A stretch of DNA of 64,000 bases from Lachnoclostridium sp. An196 (GCF_002160135.1 NZ_NFJZ01000004.1:62001-126000), one strand, 5' to 3'. Positions 8,558 through 18,914 are shown, counted from the first letter of the stretch. The notes: generated by a model from the sequence alone, not told the origin. A program made the numbers and translations.

Positions 8558-9980
8558 GATGAATGTGAGAAAATTTCTCCGGAGCCTGAACTTCAGGATC
8601 ATGGTTTTTCTGATCCTGATCGGGATTATTCCGGCCCTGCTGGTGGCCGGCGGTTTTCTGGCCGCTTATGACCGGCTTTCTATAACCCAGCTGGGAAATG
8701 ATGTGAGGAATCAGTGCCAGATTCTGGCAACTCAGCTCAGCAGCGCGAGTTATTTTGAAAATATGGACAATCAGACGCTGGAAGGTGAGATGACCCAGCT
8801 GGCGACGCTTTATGACGGCAGGATCATTATCATAGACCAGGATCTTAAGATTGTCGAAGATACTTATGATCTGGAGGACGGCAAGACTATCATAGCGGAA
8901 AGCGTGATCCGGTGTTTCCGCGGCGAGACAGTGGATTACAGACATGGGGGCCGGTTTATCGAACTGACAGTTCCGATTACCACCGGGGGAGAAGAAGACC
9001 AGACGATCATCGGAGTGATTCTGGTGACAGCGTCCACAGATACGCAGACCGCGAATCTGGAAACACTTCGTCAGTCTATGGAGACATGGCTGGCGGCTAT
9101 TGGAATCTGTATACTGGCGCTGGCGATTCTTCTGTCCGGCTGGCTGGTTAAACCGCTCAGACATATGAATCAGTCCATCGGCGGGCTGGTGGAAGGCGCG
9201 CTGGCGGACGACCTGGATATCCATGACTGTACGGAGACAGAAAAGATTTCCGATACGTTCAACCTGATGCTGGCGAAACTGCGCCGCATCGAGGAATCCC
9301 GCCAGGAATTTGTCTCCAACGTGTCCCACGAGCTGAAGACGCCGCTGGCGTCTATGAAAGTGCTGGCGGATTCTCTGTTGGTGCAGGAGGGAGCCCCGGT
9401 GGAACTCTATCAGGAGTTTATGAAAGATATCGCGGAGGAGATTGACCGGGAGAATACGATCATCTCCGATCTGCTGACGCTTGTGAAAATGGACCGGAAA
9501 GCTGCTGAGGTGAATGTGGCGGTTACGGATATCAATGAGTTTCTGGAACAGATTCTGAAGAGACTTCGTCCTATTGCCGAGAAGGAAAAAGTAGAGGTGG
9601 TTTTTGAGAGCAATCGGAGCGTGAGCGCGGAGATAGACGCTACAAAACTGTCTCTTGCCTTTACGAATCTGGTGGAAAATGCCATCAAATACAATAAAGA
9701 AAACGGATGGGTGAGGGTGACTCTGGATGCGGACCATAAATATTTTTATGTGAAAGTCAGCGACTCCGGAATCGGTATCCCCCAGGAATCGCTTGATAAT
9801 ATTTTCGAGCGGTTTTATCGCTGTGATAAATCCCATTCCAGAGAGATCGGCGGCACAGGTCTGGGGCTGGCCATTACCAAGAACGCGGTGGTCGCTCATG
9901 GGGGCGCCATCAAAGTGCAGAGCGTAGTGGGAGAAGGGACCACGTTTACCGTCAGGATTCCGCTCCGGTATATTGTATAG
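8550..9980 (+). CDS. Membrane sensor histidine kinase
   Basis: A 476-residue kinase partner of the preceding regulator. Two membrane helices (about 15-37 and 174-195) flank an extracellular sensor region of about 135 residues. A HAMP linker, HisKA box with FVSNVSHELKTPL (His260) and a HATPase_c domain with NLVENAIKYN, DSGIGIP and GTGLGLAI follow. The architecture matches PhoR/WalK-like kinases without an obvious PAS domain. A second possible ATG lies three codons in. The ligand is unknown. Confidence 0.93.
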   Translation: MLKMNVRKFLRSLNFRIMVFLILIGIIPALLVAGGFLAAYDRLSITQLGNDVRNQCQILATQLSSASYFENMDNQTLEGEMTQLATLYDGRIIIIDQDLKIVEDTYDLEDGKTIIAESVIRCFRGETVDYRHGGRFIELTVPITTGGEEDQTIIGVILVTASTDTQTANLETLRQSMETWLAAIGICILALAILLSGWLVKPLRHMNQSIGGLVEGALADDLDIHDCTETEKISDTFNLMLAKLRRIEESRQEFVSNVSHELKTPLASMKVLADSLLVQEGAPVELYQEFMKDIAEEIDRENTIISDLLTLVKMDRKAAEVNVAVTDINEFLEQILKRLRPIAEKEKVEVVFESNRSVSAEIDATKLSLAFTNLVENAIKYNKENGWVRVTLDADHKYFYVKVSDSGIGIPQESLDNIFERFYRCDKSHSREIGGTGLGLAITKNAVVAHGGAIKVQSVVGEGTTFTVRIPLRYIV

Positions 9981-9999
9981 ACAGAGGTGAAATGAATAC

Positions 10000-10914
10000 A
10001 TGAAAAAATGGACGCTGCTTCTCTTTGTGCTGAGTCTGATCTGTATGCTGACGGGATGTGCCGGCCAGAACGAGGAGGAAGAGGGAAGCGGTTATCAGAT
10101 CTGGTATGTGGAGCAGGATGAGACAGGTCTGGATTATGAGAGAATCGAAGTGGCAGAGACAGATGCGGAAGGCATGACGGGAGCGTTTCTGGAACTGCTT
10201 AAGACTCCTCCTTCGGATGAAAACTTAAAGGCATCTCTTCCGGAAAGCGTCAAAGTGGAAGGATGGGAACTGGATCAGAATCAGCTTTATCTGGATCTGT
10301 CCATGGAATATCTGGAACTTCCCAAGATCTATGAAGTTTTATGCAGGGCCGCGGTCGTGAAAACCCTGTGTCAGGTGCCGGAGGTGGAATATGTGGGATT
10401 CCGGGTGGCAGACCAGCCGCTGATGAACTCGGATGGGAGCGCAGTGGGACTGATGACGGCGGATCAGTTTATTGAGACCGCAGGAGAACAGCCTGCCGCG
10501 TACCAGACCGCGGATCTGACGCTGTATTATGCCAACGAGACCGGAGACAAACTGGTTCCTCTTTATGTTACGATGGAGTATGACAGCAATATTACGCTGG
10601 AGAAACTGATTGTGGAGCAGCTGATTGCCGGGCCTCCTTTTGAAGGCGCATATCCGACCATACCCGCAGAGACCAAGCTGGTCAGCATCGCGGTAAGAGA
10701 CGGCATCTGCTATGTGAATCTGGATAACGGTTTCCTGGAGAGCGGATACAATGTGGCGGAGAGCATACCCGTATATTCGATTGTAAATTCGCTGATAGAA
10801 AATACGACCTGTCAGAAAGTGCAGTTCAGCATCAACGGAGAGACCAATATGGTTTATCGGGAAGGCATCAGCTTCAACACGCCTTTTGAAATGAATGAGG
10901 ACTTGATCGAATGA
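10000..10914 (+). CDS. Lipoprotein with two GerMN domains
   Basis: A 304-residue predicted lipoprotein: signal peptide with lipobox LTGC (Cys about residue 20), an acidic stretch, then two tandem GerMN (sporulation/germination) domains at roughly 60-150 and 175-300; the second carries YVNLDNGF. GerMN domains occur in spore-germination GerM and in general cell-surface proteins, so a vegetative envelope role beside the two-component system is also possible. Its stop overlaps the comEC start by 4 bp. Confidence 0.85.
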   Translation: MKKWTLLLFVLSLICMLTGCAGQNEEEEGSGYQIWYVEQDETGLDYERIEVAETDAEGMTGAFLELLKTPPSDENLKASLPESVKVEGWELDQNQLYLDLSMEYLELPKIYEVLCRAAVVKTLCQVPEVEYVGFRVADQPLMNSDGSAVGLMTADQFIETAGEQPAAYQTADLTLYYANETGDKLVPLYVTMEYDSNITLEKLIVEQLIAGPPFEGAYPTIPAETKLVSIAVRDGICYVNLDNGFLESGYNVAESIPVYSIVNSLIENTTCQKVQFSINGETNMVYREGISFNTPFEMNEDLIE

Positions 10915-13136
10915 AACAACGGCCGATAGCGTGTCTGGCCCTGTTCGTGTTTCTGATTCTCAATGTGATTCCTGCGGGGTTCTTTTATGAACCCCGGCAG
11001 GCGGCGGATAAGTGTGAGGCGCAGATTACCGGGCGGGTCGGACGCTATACAGAAAAAGAAGACGGTATGCAGCTGGAACTGCAGAACTGTGAAGTCCGGA
11101 CCGGACAGACAGACTTCCGGGAGGACACATTATTGATATATCTGGATGGAACGGAGGTATATCCTCCGGGTACCAGTCTTTCCCTTTCAGGAACTCTTTA
11201 TCCAACGGAAGAACCAACCAATCCGGGACAGTTTGACGCCAGGCTCTACTATCGGGGCCAGGGGATTTCCTATACAGTTTTTGCGGAGAAAGTATCTGTC
11301 ATAGAGACGAAGGCGCTGCCGGTACAGACATGTTTGCTGTCAGTGAAAAGCCGCATCGGCAGTGTCTATCGGGCTGTGCTTTCGGAACGGGACAGCGGTC
11401 TGGTAAGCGCGATGGTATTGGGAGATAAGCAGGGGCTGGACACGGAAGTAAAAGAGTTTTATCAGAAAAACGGCATATCCCATCTGCTGGCTATTTCCGG
11501 ACTTCATGTATCTCTGATCGGGATGGGAACCTATCGGATGCTGAAAAGACTGTGCGGCTCCTGCATCCTGGCCGGAATACCCACGTTTTTATTTCTCTGC
11601 GCGTATGGATGGATGACCGGAGGGTCCGTATCCGCTCTCAGGGCAGTGCTGATGTGCAGCCTGTCGGTCCTGGCGGACATGGCGGGCAGGACCTATGATA
11701 TGCTGACGGCGATCGGTGCGGCCGCGTTGGTTCTGATGGTGACGGATCCGTTGAACGCCAGGCAGAGCGCCTTTCTGCTTTCCTTCGGAGCGGTGCTGGC
11801 GATCGCCTTGTTTCAGCCCCTCTGGAATCTGTACTGCCCCAAAATGACCGGTCCGGGGCAGTCGATGAGCGTCAGTCTGTCGGTGATGTTTCTGACGCTG
11901 CCGTTTCTGCTTCATTTTTTCTTTACTTATCCCCTTTATTCTACTTTTTTGAATCTGCTGGTGATCCCGCTTATGAGCGGATTGATGATCTGCGGTATTT
12001 TATGCGGCATTACGGGCCTTTTTTCGCTGAAGGCGGCAGGTATATTCGGGATTCCCTGTCATCTGATCCTGGAAATCTATGACCGCGCAGGCGGAGTCTG
12101 CCTGTCCCTGCCGGGATCGGTCCTGTCGGTGGGAGATCCGGGCAGTGGAAAGATACTGCTCTATTATACGGCGGCGGCCGCGGCAATCGGGCTGTTGTAC
12201 AAAGAAAAAAGACGAAAGAAATACTGGATGAAAAAAGACCCGTTCCGGCCGAAGAAAACTCCTCTCGTTATCAGCCTGGCGGCTTTCGGGCTCTGCACGG
12301 CGCTGATGTGCGTGAGAATCAGAACCGGTCTGGAAATCACCATGCTGGATGTGGGGCAGGGAGATTCTTTCGTTATACAGAGCCCGGACGGGACTACGTT
12401 CCTGCTGGACGGAGGAAGCACCAGCGAGTCAGAAGTGGGAAATTACAGGATTCTACCGTTCCTGAAAGCGCGGGGAATCCGAAATGTGGACTATGTGATG
12501 ATTTCCCACGCGGACCAGGATCATGTGAGCGGTCTGAAAGAGCTGGCGGAGGAAAGCGGGGTAGAAGGAGACGTTCGGATCGGCTGTGCCGTGCTGCCTG
12601 CGATCGCTGAGAAAGATGACAACTATCTGGAGCTGGAACAAGTTTTTCAGGAGGCCGGGATCCCGCTGCAGTATATGGGAGCAGGGGACCGTCTTTCGGG
12701 AGAAAAAGTTTCTCTGACCTGTCTCTGGCCGGAACGGACTCTGTCTTTGGGCGACCGCAATGAATTGTCCATGGTGCTGCTGCTGGAATATGGAGAATTT
12801 CAGATGCTTTTTACCGGAGATATCGGAGAATATGCGGAGCGGCGTATTATCCGTACTGAGGCGCTCCTGGATGTGGAGATCTTGAAAGTGGCGCACCATG
12901 GTTCCCGGTACTCGTCTTGCGATGAGTTTCTGCAGTATATCCGACCGGAGGCAGGGCTGATCTCCTGCAGTGCCTCGAATACATACGGGCATCCGGGAGA
13001 AGAGACGCTTCATAGGCTGGCAGACGCAGGATGCCGGGTATTTATCACAAAAGACAGCGGGGCGGTACGGATATGGACGGACGGGCGGACAGTAAGAATC
13101 CGGAATTATATAAACACCCGGAGAACAGACCCGTAA
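10911..13136 (+). CDS. comEC: ComEC/Rec2-family DNA-uptake channel protein
   Basis: A 741-residue polytopic membrane protein. Order: N-terminal helix and soluble ComEC N-terminal domain, the Competence membrane domain (with MVLGDKQGLD and HLLAISGLHVSLIG), then a cytoplasmic or extracellular metallo-beta-lactamase domain (MLDVGQGDSFVIQ, SHADQDHVSG, HHGS). In transformable bacteria it moves single-stranded DNA inwards. Full length and intact metal-binding motifs argue that it is functional. The start overlaps the GerMN gene (ATGA). Transformation is not known for most Lachnospiraceae. Confidence 0.93.
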   Translation: MKQRPIACLALFVFLILNVIPAGFFYEPRQAADKCEAQITGRVGRYTEKEDGMQLELQNCEVRTGQTDFREDTLLIYLDGTEVYPPGTSLSLSGTLYPTEEPTNPGQFDARLYYRGQGISYTVFAEKVSVIETKALPVQTCLLSVKSRIGSVYRAVLSERDSGLVSAMVLGDKQGLDTEVKEFYQKNGISHLLAISGLHVSLIGMGTYRMLKRLCGSCILAGIPTFLFLCAYGWMTGGSVSALRAVLMCSLSVLADMAGRTYDMLTAIGAAALVLMVTDPLNARQSAFLLSFGAVLAIALFQPLWNLYCPKMTGPGQSMSVSLSVMFLTLPFLLHFFFTYPLYSTFLNLLVIPLMSGLMICGILCGITGLFSLKAAGIFGIPCHLILEIYDRAGGVCLSLPGSVLSVGDPGSGKILLYYTAAAAAIGLLYKEKRRKKYWMKKDPFRPKKTPLVISLAAFGLCTALMCVRIRTGLEITMLDVGQGDSFVIQSPDGTTFLLDGGSTSESEVGNYRILPFLKARGIRNVDYVMISHADQDHVSGLKELAEESGVEGDVRIGCAVLPAIAEKDDNYLELEQVFQEAGIPLQYMGAGDRLSGEKVSLTCLWPERTLSLGDRNELSMVLLLEYGEFQMLFTGDIGEYAERRIIRTEALLDVEILKVAHHGSRYSSCDEFLQYIRPEAGLISCSASNTYGHPGEETLHRLADAGCRVFITKDSGAVRIWTDGRTVRIRNYINTRRTDP

Positions 13137-13145
13137 AAACTTTGA

Positions 13146-13174
13146 TTGTTGGACGGCAAGGGACATGATATAAT
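13146..13174 (+). promoter_or_regulatory. Candidate holA promoter
   Basis: TTGTTG (13146-13151), 17 bp, then a perfect TATAAT (13169-13174), about 44 bp upstream of holA. Confidence 0.55.
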
Positions 13175-13217
13175 GTGATAATCAAAGATATTTGGCTGCG
13201 AGGTATGAGATCAGATT

Positions 13218-14195
13218 ATGAAAATGCTGATGGAAGATATCAAAAACAGACAGTTTAAAAGAGTGTATCTCCTGACCGGAGAGGAAATATATTTGCGCAA
13301 TCAGTACCGGAAACGTCTCCGGGAGGCTTTGATTGATCCGGAGGATACGATGAATGTGTCGGTCTATGAGGGGAAAGGGATAAACCCGAAAGAGATCATT
13401 GATCTGGCGGAAACGATGCCGTTTTTTGCGGAACGCAGGGTGATTCTGATAGAGGACAGCGGATTTGTCAAGAACGCGTGCCCGGAGATGGCGGAGTATA
13501 TCCCGGATATTCCGGAGAGCGCCTGTATCATCTTTTCTGAAACAGAAGTGGACAAGAGAGGAAAAGTCTACAAAGCGATCAAAAATACCGGTCGGGTGGT
13601 GGAGTTCAAGAGGCAGGATGAGCGGACGCTTGCCAGATGGGTACTGGGAATCTTAAAAAAAGAAGGGAAAAATATTACGGAAGAGACCATGCATGCCTTC
13701 TTGGGGCGTACCGGTTCCGATATGGAAAATATTGAACGGGAACTGGAAAAACTTCTTTGTTATACGCTGGGACGGGAAGTGATCACCACAAAGGATGTGG
13801 AGGAGATCTGTACGGAGCAGACGGAAAATCGTATTTTTGAAATGATACAGGCGATCACGGAGAAAAACCAGAAAAAGGCGCTTAATCTGTATGCGGATCT
13901 TCTGGAGATGAAAGAACCTCCCATGCGGATCCTGTTTTTGATTGCCAGACAGTTTAACCAGCTTCTGCAGCTGAAAAGTCTGTCCGCGCAGGGGATGGAA
14001 AAGGGAGAAATGGCGAAAAAAGCAGGAGTGCCGCCTTTTGCGCTGGGAAAATACCTGGCTCAATGCAGGAAGTTTACATCTCCGATACTGAAAAAAGCAG
14101 TGGAAGACTGTATAGAGACGGAGGAACTGGTGAAAACAGGGAGACTGGGAGACCAGATCGGCGTGGAACTCCTGATTATGAAATACAGCGGATAA
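13218..14195 (+). CDS. holA: DNA polymerase III subunit delta
   Basis: Clamp-loader wrench subunit that opens the beta sliding clamp. The 325-residue length and the start YLLTGEEIYLRNQYRKRL, central RRVILIEDSG and C-terminal collar helices fit the HolA family. In many Clostridia holA lies between comEC and rpsT, exactly as here. It has its own promoter-like sequence and ends before a bidirectional terminator. Confidence 0.92.
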   Translation: MKMLMEDIKNRQFKRVYLLTGEEIYLRNQYRKRLREALIDPEDTMNVSVYEGKGINPKEIIDLAETMPFFAERRVILIEDSGFVKNACPEMAEYIPDIPESACIIFSETEVDKRGKVYKAIKNTGRVVEFKRQDERTLARWVLGILKKEGKNITEETMHAFLGRTGSDMENIERELEKLLCYTLGREVITTKDVEEICTEQTENRIFEMIQAITEKNQKKALNLYADLLEMKEPPMRILFLIARQFNQLLQLKSLSAQGMEKGEMAKKAGVPPFALGKYLAQCRKFTSPILKKAVEDCIETEELVKTGRLGDQIGVELLIMKYSG

Positions 14196-14235
14196 ACCAG
14201 TCCAGCGTGCTGTCGGCAGAGATAAAAGAGGATAA

Positions 14236-14269
14236 AAAAACGGCTGGCATGACGGTACCAGCCGTTTTT
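14236..14269. terminator. Bidirectional intrinsic terminator (holA / rpsT)
   Basis: AAAAACGGCTGG (14236-14247) pairs perfectly with CCAGCCGTTTTT (14258-14269), with T runs on both strands. It serves the convergent holA and rpsT. Confidence 0.9.
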
Positions 14270-14284
14270 GTTCTATAGTCAGGA

Positions 14285-14548
14285 TTAAGCCATCTCGTTT
14301 ACGGCTTTCTGTAAACGGGAAATCTTTCTGGAAGTGGTGTTTTTGTGGTAAACGCCTTTGGAAGTTGCTTTGTTCATGGTAGAAACAGCAGCTTTCAGAG
14401 CAGCTTTTGCAGCTTCCTGATCTTTGGAATCGATAGCGGCGTATACTTTCTTCACCATCGTCTTCACTTCGGATTTGATCGCCTTATTCCGGGCAGTTCT
14501 GGTCTCGGTAACTAAGATTCTTTTCTTTGCGGATTTAATGTTAGCCAA
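14285..14548 (-). CDS. rpsT: 30S ribosomal protein S20
   Basis: An 87-residue, lysine/arginine-rich 16S rRNA-binding protein; ANIKSAKKRI at the N-terminus is the S20 signature. The start is a TTG at 14548-14546, because the ribosome site GGAGGTG sits directly in front of it; a longer reading from 14563 would translate the ribosome site itself. S20 commonly uses weak start codons, which fits its translational autocontrol. It is transcribed opposite to its neighbours. Confidence 0.96.
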   Translation of the reverse strand: MANIKSAKKRILVTETRTARNKAIKSEVKTMVKKVYAAIDSKDQEAAKAALKAAVSTMNKATSKGVYHKNTTSRKISRLQKAVNEMA

Positions 14549-14738
14549 TTTGTGCACCTCCAATTATATACTCTCTAATTTTTATATCAATCACGTGCGT
14601 CATGAAAGCGAGACACGGTAAAGCTTTGCATGGAAACACACGAGTATATTCTAGACGAAAGGATTCCGGGTGTCAATACATAAATTCCATTTTTTTAGGG
14701 AAAATGTTAATAGTACAGGACAAAAGGAGAATGGGCAC

Positions 14739-15611
14739 ATGGAACGTTTTCGGATAAGGACAGATCTGGCGCTGGAAGCACGGGAGAGCTTTGAAGGAAG
14801 TGATACCGAGGTTCATGGCGTAGAGGTGGAGGAGGAGTATGATGAAAAAAGAGATATTCGCCTGACCAGGGTCCGGATACTGACCGAGAGGGGCGCGAAG
14901 GAGATGGGGAAACCCATAGGGACTTATCTGACTCTGGAGGCGCCGGGTATGGCTACCCCGGATGAAGACTACCACCGGGAAATCTCGGAGGTGCTGGCGA
15001 AATGCCTGCGGGAACTGATGGGAGAGGAAAAAGAGCGCTCGATCCTGGTGGCCGGTCTGGGAAACCGGGATGTGACGCCGGATGCCCTGGGGCCGGAAGC
15101 AGTCTCGAATCTTCTGATCACCCGGCATCTGATCCGGGAATATGGAAAACAGGTTATGGGTACGGAAAGAGTCAATCAGATAAGCGGGATCGTGCCGGGA
15201 GTGATGGCGCAGACCGGTATGGAGACCTCGGAGATCATCCAAGGAATCGTGGCTCAGACAGAGCCGGATCTGCTGATCGTGGTGGATGCGCTGGCGGCAA
15301 GAAGTACCCGCAGGCTGAGCCGGACGATCCAACTGACGGATACCGGGATTCAGCCGGGATCCGGCGTGGGAAATCACCGCAGCAGCCTGACCAGAGAGAG
15401 TCTGGGGATTCCGGTGATTGCCATCGGGGTTCCTACGGTAGTGGAAGCGGCGGCGATCATATATGACGCGAGCGGAAATTGCGAACAGATGCCTCCGCAT
15501 CTGAACGGGATGTTTGTAACACCGAAAAATATTGACGAGACGATTAAACAGTTAAGTTTTACGCTTTCGGAAGCCATGAATATGGCTTTTCAGACGGAAG
15601 TTCAGTCATAG
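14739..15611 (+). CDS. gpr: Germination protease (spore protease)
   Basis: Degrades small acid-soluble spore proteins early in germination; made as a zymogen in the forespore. The N-terminal IRTDLALEA is the family's self-cleavage region, whose short propeptide is only a few residues long here. GLGNRDVTPDALGP and DALAARS are conserved. I chose the ATG at 14739, 9 bp after AAAAGGAG; a start at 14670 would add 23 atypical residues. Length 290 is slightly short but within range. It is followed by spoIIP, the usual pair. Confidence 0.93.
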   Translation: MERFRIRTDLALEARESFEGSDTEVHGVEVEEEYDEKRDIRLTRVRILTERGAKEMGKPIGTYLTLEAPGMATPDEDYHREISEVLAKCLRELMGEEKERSILVAGLGNRDVTPDALGPEAVSNLLITRHLIREYGKQVMGTERVNQISGIVPGVMAQTGMETSEIIQGIVAQTEPDLLIVVDALAARSTRRLSRTIQLTDTGIQPGSGVGNHRSSLTRESLGIPVIAIGVPTVVEAAAIIYDASGNCEQMPPHLNGMFVTPKNIDETIKQLSFTLSEAMNMAFQTEVQS

Positions 15612-15634
15612 AAAAAGGATCTCTTCCATATAAT
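15606..15634 (+). promoter_or_regulatory. Candidate sporulation-sigma promoter of spoIIP
   Basis: TCATAGA (15606-15612), 14 bp, CATATAAT (15627-15634) resembles sigma-E/sigma-G promoters (ATA-type -35, CATACAAT-type -10). It overlaps the gpr stop codon and lies 20 bp before the spoIIP start. Confidence 0.45.
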
Positions 15635-15654
15635 AAAATGGTGGGGATGCTTAT

Positions 15655-16950
15655 ATGAATGTTTGGGCGAAATTATTGAACCGGGCGCTCTGGTTTGTTT
15701 TTTTCTGTTTGGGATTTTATATTGTATTTGTGGGCGGACAAAGATTCTGGACAGCTGATATGGCCGTCATAATAAAAAACGGAGGGGATACAGTGAGGGA
15801 TGCGTTTCTGGAGAACGTTGTCCGCTGCCTGTATCCCGGTATGTTTCTGGAGGAAGAACAGGAAGAAGCAGATACATGGTACGAATGGTACATAGAAAGA
15901 GTGCTGGCGATGCATCCTTTATACCGTTTGCAGAACGGCGCGGTACCAATGGACGCTCTGGAGAGTACGGCTACTTACGAGATGCTGGTAACCGGAGGCG
16001 TTCATGACGAAAATGAGACTGATGAGAACGGCCAGGCTTACGATGTGGAAGCGCTGGCCGAGGCGGAAAACGAGCAGGCAGTGGAAGAGGAAGCGGCAAG
16101 ACAGCAGGAAGAGCTGCAGCAGCAGGCTGAACTGGCCGCCCAGGAGACGCAGGCGGCCGCGGCGGAGCCGGTGGCAGCCGGGACGATCTATAATCTGGAA
16201 GAACTGGCGGATTTTGACTTTTTGTTCAGCCATTTTTACACTATGGAAAGCAACACGACCGTGACGCCGGATCAGCTGAACGCGGAAAAACTGCTGGGGA
16301 AAGATATGAGCATCAATATGGATGCGGACGGCCCGCAGATCCTGATCTATCATACACATTCCCAGGAAGGATTTGTGGATTCTGTTCCGGGGGATAACAG
16401 TACCACGATCGTGGGGGTGGGCGAATATCTGGCGGAGCTTCTGCGGGAAAAGGGATATAATGTGATGCATGTGACCAGTGTTTATGATCTGGTGGATGGA
16501 AAGCTGGATCGAAATGAAGCGTACAGCAAAGCGGAAGACGAGATCAGTGCGATCCTGGCAGAGAATCCTTCTGTTCAGGCGGTGATTGATCTCCACCGGG
16601 ACGGCGTGGCCGAGGGGACGCACCTGGTGACAGAGATCAACGGAAAGCCCACCGCCCGGCTGATGTTTTTCAACGGCCTGAGCATGAGCAAAAAGAATGG
16701 CCCGATTGATTATCTGTATAATCCTTATATAGAAGACAACCTGGCTCTGACTCTTCAGCTGAAACTGTTCTGCGAGCAGTATTATCCCGGCTTTACCAGG
16801 AACATATATCTGAAAAGTCTCCGCTACAATCTGCATCTGAGCGACAAGGCGCTGCTGATCGAGGCGGGCGCCCAGACCAATACGCTGCAGGAAATGCTGA
16901 ATGCCATGGAACCGCTGGCAGATGTGCTTGATAAGGTTTTTAATCCGTGA
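15655..16950 (+). CDS. spoIIP: Stage II sporulation protein P
   Basis: Amidase/endopeptidase that, with SpoIID and SpoIIM, thins septal peptidoglycan during forespore engulfment. An N-terminal membrane anchor (about residues 8-27) is followed by an Ala/Gln/Glu-rich linker (about 120-170) and the catalytic domain, with ILIYHTHSQE, VIDLHRDG and LLIEAGAQTN. The 431-residue length is typical. The neighbouring gpr supports a sporulating host. Confidence 0.93.
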   Translation: MNVWAKLLNRALWFVFFCLGFYIVFVGGQRFWTADMAVIIKNGGDTVRDAFLENVVRCLYPGMFLEEEQEEADTWYEWYIERVLAMHPLYRLQNGAVPMDALESTATYEMLVTGGVHDENETDENGQAYDVEALAEAENEQAVEEEAARQQEELQQQAELAAQETQAAAAEPVAAGTIYNLEELADFDFLFSHFYTMESNTTVTPDQLNAEKLLGKDMSINMDADGPQILIYHTHSQEGFVDSVPGDNSTTIVGVGEYLAELLREKGYNVMHVTSVYDLVDGKLDRNEAYSKAEDEISAILAENPSVQAVIDLHRDGVAEGTHLVTEINGKPTARLMFFNGLSMSKKNGPIDYLYNPYIEDNLALTLQLKLFCEQYYPGFTRNIYLKSLRYNLHLSDKALLIEAGAQTNTLQEMLNAMEPLADVLDKVFNP

Positions 16951-16996
16951 TATATTATTATGATGAGTACGTGTATGATTGAACGGAGGAAAATGA

Positions 16997-18811
16997 ATGG
17001 CGACAGTAGACCAGAGTAAGATCCGCAATTTTTGCATTGTTGCGCATATCGACCATGGGAAATCTACCCTGGCCGATCGGATTATTGAGAAAACCGGACT
17101 TCTGACCAGCCGGGAGATGCAGTCGCAGGTTCTGGACAATATGGATCTGGAGCGGGAGAGAGGCATCACTATCAAGGCGCAGGCAGTCCGTACTATATAT
17201 AGGGCGAAGGATGGGGAAGAGTATATCTTCAACCTGATCGATACTCCCGGGCATGTGGACTTTAACTATGAAGTGTCCAGGAGCCTGGCAGCCTGCGAAG
17301 GGGCGGTCCTGGTGGTAGACGCGGCCCAGGGTATCGAGGCGCAGACTCTTGCCAATGTGTATCTGGCGCTGGATCATGACCTGGAGGTCATGCCGGTGAT
17401 CAACAAGATCGATCTGCCCAGCGCGGAACCGGAACGGGTTATCGAAGAGATCGAGGATGTGATCGGCATTGAGGCGCAGGACGCCCCCCGGATCTCGGCA
17501 AAGACCGGGGAAAATGTGGACGAGGTGCTGGAGCAGATTATTAAGAAAATCCCGGCTCCCCAGGGAGATCCGGAGGCGCCGCTGCAGGCCCTGATCTTTG
17601 ACTCTCTGTATGACTCTTACAAAGGGGTTATTATTTTCTGCCGGGTCAAGGAGGGCACCGTCCGCAAAGGGACGCCGATCCGCATGATGGCTACCGGCGC
17701 CGAAGCAGAAGTGGTGGAAGTCGGATATTTTGGCGCGGGCCAGTTTATTCCCTGTGATGAGCTGAGCGCCGGTATGGTGGGATATATTACCGGAAGCATT
17801 AAAAATGTGAAGGATACGCGGGTGGGAGATACGGTGACGGACCGGTCCAATCCGTGCGCGGAACCTTTGCCGGGATATAAGAAAGTACAGTCGATGGTAT
17901 ACTGCGGTCTCTACCCGGCTGATGGAGCCAAATACCCGGATCTGCGCGACGCGCTGGAAAAACTGCAGCTCAACGACGCGGCGCTGCAGTTCGAGCCGGA
18001 GACTTCCGCTGCGCTGGGATTTGGCTTCCGCTGCGGTTTCCTGGGGCTTCTGCATCTGGAAATTATACAGGAACGTTTGGAACGGGAGTATAATCTGGAT
18101 CTGGTGACGACAGCTCCAGGAGTTATCTACCGCGTGCACAAGACCAGCGGAGAGATGATTGAACTGACCAATCCGTCCAATCTTCCGGATCCATCGGAGA
18201 TCGACTATATGGAAGAACCGGTAGTCAGCGCGGAGATCATGGTGACCACCGAATTTATCGGGCCGATTATGGAACTCTGCCAGGAACGGCGCGGTGTATA
18301 CCTGGGGATGGAATATATCGAAGCGACCCGTGCGCTTTTAAAATATGACCTGCCGCTGAATGAAATCATTTATGATTTCTTCGACGCCCTGAAATCCAGA
18401 TCCAGGGGTTATGCTTCCTTTGATTATGAATTTAAAGGCTATGTCCAGTCCAATCTGGTCAAGCTGGACATCCTGATTAATAAGGAGGAAGTGGACGCGC
18501 TTTCGTTTATTGTACATGGTGATTCCGCGTACGAGAGGGGGCGGAAGATGTGCGAGAAACTGAAAGAAGAAATTCCGCGTCATCTGTTCGAGATCCCAAT
18601 TCAGGCCGCGGTGGGCGGGAAGATCATAGCCCGCGAGACCGTGAAAGCCATGCGCAAGGATGTGCTTGCGAAATGTTACGGCGGCGATATTACGCGGAAA
18701 CGGAAACTTCTGGAAAAGCAGAAAGAAGGAAAGAAACGTATGCGTCAGATCGGCAACGTGGAAATTCCGCAGAAGGCTTTTATGAGCGTACTGAAGCTGG
18801 ACGATAAATAA
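16997..18811 (+). CDS. lepA: Elongation factor 4 (LepA)
   Basis: A ribosome-bound GTPase that back-translocates or helps assemble ribosomes. The G-domain P-loop AHIDHGKST (about residues 14-22), DTPGHVDF and NKIDLP are present, followed by EF-G-like domains and the LepA-specific C-terminal domain ending in [20 protein letters not shown]. The 604-residue length is standard. The ribosome site is GGAGGAAA. In Clostridia lepA is often next to hemW, as here. Confidence 0.98.
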   Translation: MATVDQSKIRNFCIVAHIDHGKSTLADRIIEKTGLLTSREMQSQVLDNMDLERERGITIKAQAVRTIYRAKDGEEYIFNLIDTPGHVDFNYEVSRSLAACEGAVLVVDAAQGIEAQTLANVYLALDHDLEVMPVINKIDLPSAEPERVIEEIEDVIGIEAQDAPRISAKTGENVDEVLEQIIKKIPAPQGDPEAPLQALIFDSLYDSYKGVIIFCRVKEGTVRKGTPIRMMATGAEAEVVEVGYFGAGQFIPCDELSAGMVGYITGSIKNVKDTRVGDTVTDRSNPCAEPLPGYKKVQSMVYCGLYPADGAKYPDLRDALEKLQLNDAALQFEPETSAALGFGFRCGFLGLLHLEIIQERLEREYNLDLVTTAPGVIYRVHKTSGEMIELTNPSNLPDPSEIDYMEEPVVSAEIMVTTEFIGPIMELCQERRGVYLGMEYIEATRALLKYDLPLNEIIYDFFDALKSRSRGYASFDYEFKGYVQSNLVKLDILINKEEVDALSFIVHGDSAYERGRKMCEKLKEEIPRHLFEIPIQAAVGGKIIARETVKAMRKDVLAKCYGGDITRKRKLLEKQKEGKKRMRQIGNVEIPQKAFMSVLKLDDK

Positions 18812-18829
18812 AAGAACAGGCGAAATACA

Positions 18830-18868
18830 GGCCTGCTCCGTACCTGATGGTCGGGGCAGGCTTATTTT
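18830..18868 (+). terminator. Intrinsic terminator after lepA
   Basis: GCCTGCTCCG (18831-18840) pairs with CGGGGCAGGC (18852-18861, one bulge), followed by TTATTTT. hemW begins 54 bp later, so read-through is probable. Confidence 0.6.
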
Positions 18869-18914
18869 CTGCCTCTTCTTGCGCACTTTCTCCAAATGCT
18901 TTATACTTCTTTAT

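Noticed and set aside
14670-14738. Upstream extension of gpr by 23 residues
   Set aside because: The added residues are unlike the family and the ATG at 14739 has a clear ribosome site.
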